64,000 bases of DNA from Hymenobacter tibetensis (GTDB lineage: Bacteria > Bacteroidota > Bacteroidia > Cytophagales > Hymenobacteraceae), in contig NZ_CP094669.1 of the NCBI RefSeq assembly GCF_022827545.1, positions 3,314,001-3,378,000 of the forward strand. The letters are read 5' to 3'. The position numbers were made by a program, and so were the translations under genes. Positions 62,177-64,000 of the stretch are shown in pieces (position 1 is the first letter of the stretch; each line of letters begins with the position of its first letter). The notes under the pieces were generated by a model. It was given only the letters and a program-made list of their open reading frames with translations. It ran no database searches and was not told the DNA's origin.

Positions 62177-62270
62177 GCATATCTGAATACTTGATTACAC
62201 CTATCGGCCGACTAAGCACTGAATTCCTTCCGTATACTGGCGAACATCACAGGCCTTACGGTCTAGCTTC

Positions 62271-63122
62271 ATGCGTATTTGTTACTTTCTGCTTGCTTTT
62301 TTTCTGTTTTACACCAACACTTCCACGGCCCAGGTACTCCCCCCCGATACCACCATTATTCGCTATGCGGGGCAGCTTACGGGCCAATACACCTCCGGGG
62401 GCGTGAACCGGACCTTACTGGCTACCACCCACACCCTCACGCTGTTGCGCGGCCAGCATTTCGGAGCCCCCGTTACGGGCAGCTTCACCTACGGCAGACA
62501 AGACGGCTTGCTTAAGGAGCGGGAGTTGCTCTTTAACGCCACTCCTTACTACTGGCTCGGCCATTTCCGGGCCTATGGCATCGGGGGGTACGAGCAAAGC
62601 AATCTGCGCGGCATAAACCAGCGCATTCAGTTGGGCCTTGGTCCTGGTTGGGCCTTCTACACCGACTCGCTGGGGCGGGAAGTGTCGGTGAGCAACCTGT
62701 TTATCCGCGAAGCAACCTACTTTCAGGATGGCAGCCAACGCATTGTGTCGCGTAGTTCGTTGCGGCTACGGTTGGTGTACAACCAGGGCGTGTTCTCGCT
62801 TCATTCCACCACGTTCTATCAACCCAACCTGAGCGGTTTCGCCGACTACCGCATCAACCAGCTTTCCACGCTGGCGTTGCGGTTCACGGCTCGCTTTGCC
62901 ATTACGGCCTCTTACACCTATACCTACGAGAGCCGCGTGCTGGAAGGCAAACCCAACGACAACACCAACCTGACTGTGGGCGTGGCCTTTAGCACCAAGC
63001 AAGTGCAGCCACCTATTTCCACCACTGCTCTGACTCCTGCTTTCGAGCAGCCAAGTTGTGCTCAACCCATGCGCTGCGGTACGACTGCCACCCATGGCTT
63101 ACGTAGTTGTCGGCGGGGCTAA
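62271..63122 (+). CDS. Outer-membrane beta-barrel, DUF481-like
   Basis: A 283-residue exported protein: signal peptide (RICYFLLAFFLFYTNTSTAQ) and alternating amphipathic strands (FRAYGIGGYEQSNLRGINQRIQLGLGPGWAFY; LALRFTARFAITASYTYTYESR), as in DUF481 outer-membrane barrels. The natural barrel end would be near NTNLTVGVAFSTK (about residue 240); the remaining 40 residues do not look like barrel and are read antisense to the neighbouring minus-strand gene, with a 110-base overlap. The stop may have been lost. Confidence 0.75.
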   Translation: MRICYFLLAFFLFYTNTSTAQVLPPDTTIIRYAGQLTGQYTSGGVNRTLLATTHTLTLLRGQHFGAPVTGSFTYGRQDGLLKERELLFNATPYYWLGHFRAYGIGGYEQSNLRGINQRIQLGLGPGWAFYTDSLGREVSVSNLFIREATYFQDGSQRIVSRSSLRLRLVYNQGVFSLHSTTFYQPNLSGFADYRINQLSTLALRFTARFAITASYTYTYESRVLEGKPNDNTNLTVGVAFSTKQVQPPISTTALTPAFEQPSCAQPMRCGTTATHGLRSCRRG

Positions 63123-63803
63123 ACTCCCCCACTCCCTGATCTAAGTCGCCACAGTTCGGAATACGGTAGTCGCCCCAATTGCTGCGCTTCACAAGCTCGC
63201 TCTTATAAGATTTCCACGTGCCAACGTATTGATTATTACAGAATCCGTCGGAATAGTTGTTGCTATCATCGTACCGTATCCTTATAGTGCGGTCCAGATA
63301 CCAGTTGGTGCGCAACACTCCTTGGAAAGTACCGGCGCCAGACAGGCCTACAGGTTCGTGTAGCTTGTATTCGGCCAGTGCCAAGCCAGCTTTTACTGCT
63401 GGTACAGAAGCCCCATCTAAGCCAACAGGCAGAGCCGCGGCTTCCCGGACATCGAGTAGGGTAAACGTTCCGCGAAACGGCAGCACATTTTCTCCCACCT
63501 TCGACTTTCCGGTCACCAGGTAGCGCCCGGCTGCTGAGGGTCTGGCCGCACTGTCAGCAGCTTTATGCGCAGACGTTGATAGTTGCCTCCGATAAAACCG
63601 TACACATTTTCATTGTTGGTTTTCAGCCAGAGAGCCGAGAAGTCGTAGCGTTTGTACCTGTTGATGAGTTCAACTGGTTTCAACTTCTTATCAGCAAGAA
63701 CAGCTAGCCGGTATTGCGCACTTTCCGGCGGCAGCGTCACTGGTGCAGCCGCAAGCATAACCACCATCATGGCAGCTCTCGTTTTCAAGCCAGGAAACAG
63801 CAT
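63013..63803 (-). pseudogene. Exported protein with one-base frameshift
   Basis: Two frames join into one protein of about 263 residues. The first (from the ATG at 63803, MLFPGLKTRAAMMVVMLAAAP signal) reads to LLTVRPDP and then hits a stop; the second frame continues as SAAGRYLVTGKSKVGENVLPFRG and runs to KQESEQWWK at 63013. The shift lies at about 63535-63545 and fits loss of one base. The C-terminal half has a conserved-looking region (RIRYDDSNNYSDGFC, VGTWKSYKS, IPNCGDLDQGVGEFSP) with two Cys. No family is recognised. Sequencing error is possible. Confidence 0.65.
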
Positions 63804-63947
63804 AAAGTACAGACTGGTAGACTTCAACGTTAAATGTAACAGGCCGTGGCCGACTCCCACACCGCATTTCTCTGGCTCCTCATTAAACCCTACCCTGCTG
63901 GCTGCCTCTAACCCGCTACATCCGCCGCTCTAATCTACCTTTCCTGC

Positions 63948-64000
63948 TTGGAAGACCAGGACATACTCGCCAAGTTTGCCGATCCGGCCGCGCGCAACGT
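63948..64000 (+). CDS. Start of an RNA polymerase sigma factor, cut by right edge
   Basis: From a TTG at 63948 the frame reads LEDQDILAKFADPAARN to the edge. This is like the opening of Bacteroidota ECF-type sigma factors (E.Q.IL.K..DP..RN.AFN). Only 17 codons are visible, so the call rests on a short match. Confidence 0.45.
   Translation, partial: MEDQDILAKFADPAARN

Noticed and set aside
1..64000. CRISPR arrays, tRNA, rRNA, prophage or complete insertion sequences
   Set aside because: I saw no regularly spaced repeats, no cloverleaf-like sequence that I could support, and no transposase or integrase gene.

Overview
The window looks like a chromosome segment of a Bacteroidota bacterium of the Hymenobacter/Cytophagales type. 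The reasons are GC-rich coding DNA with AT-rich islands, a cell-surface protein ending in a type IX secretion (T9SS) sorting domain, promoter -7 boxes of the TAnnTTTG type, few visible Shine-Dalgarno sequences, a SusC-like TonB-dependent receptor with a BlaI/M56 pair, and a transketolase split into two genes. The assignment is inference from gene content only. There are no rRNA, tRNA, CRISPR or intact insertion sequences that I can see.

Layout. 1-2187: a PepSY membrane protein cut by the left edge and a bile-acid-symporter-like carrier. 2670-3122: a secreted ankyrin protein. 3329-11865: a urease locus (UreH-type nickel transporter, fused gamma-beta subunit, alpha subunit ureC, ureF, ureG, and ureD facing the other way; no ureE). 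This locus is interrupted between ureAB and ureC by about 2.8 kb of AT-rich DNA carrying an unknown ORF, a truncated second ureC start, a lipoprotein gene and a PIG-V-like mannosyltransferase gene. 12273-15039: AraC regulator, small membrane proteins, dienelactone hydrolase. 15044-20875: a GH63-like glucosidase and an M1 aminopeptidase. 21149-25417: a giant T9SS adhesin-like protein. 26039-30231: acetamidase/formamidase, a PQQ sugar dehydrogenase with its cytochrome c, and an extradiol dioxygenase. 30509-32363: BlaI-type repressor with an M56 peptidase that carries POTRA domains. 32648-34935: ankyrin, GNAT and hydrolase-TPR genes. 35079-38994: a three-subunit xanthine-dehydrogenase-type molybdoenzyme. 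39285-41968: a frameshifted TonB receptor gene preceded by a near-perfect ModE box and a ModE-type regulator gene. 42288-50985: housekeeping and envelope genes (dnaB, mpl, M48 peptidase, acylpyruvase-like). 51206-54981: M23 peptidase, clpP, ECF sigma factor with a partner. 55361-60322: lipocalin, bcp and a split transketolase with a von Willebrand A protein gene between its halves. 60404-64000: small unknown genes, a zinc-ribbon protein, an outer-membrane beta-barrel, a frameshifted secreted protein, and the first codons of a second sigma factor at the right edge.

Working together. The urease genes plus the nickel carrier form a urea-hydrolysis unit. The molybdoenzyme operon, the ModE-like regulator and the TonB receptor under a ModE-type operator suggest a molybdenum-acquisition and -use module, in which the receptor would bring molybdate (or a molybdate chelate) across the outer membrane; this is the most interesting lead in the window, although the receptor gene carries a one-base frameshift. 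Long inverted repeats mark most convergent gene ends, and a family of short GACGCG-type palindromes is concentrated in the urease region.
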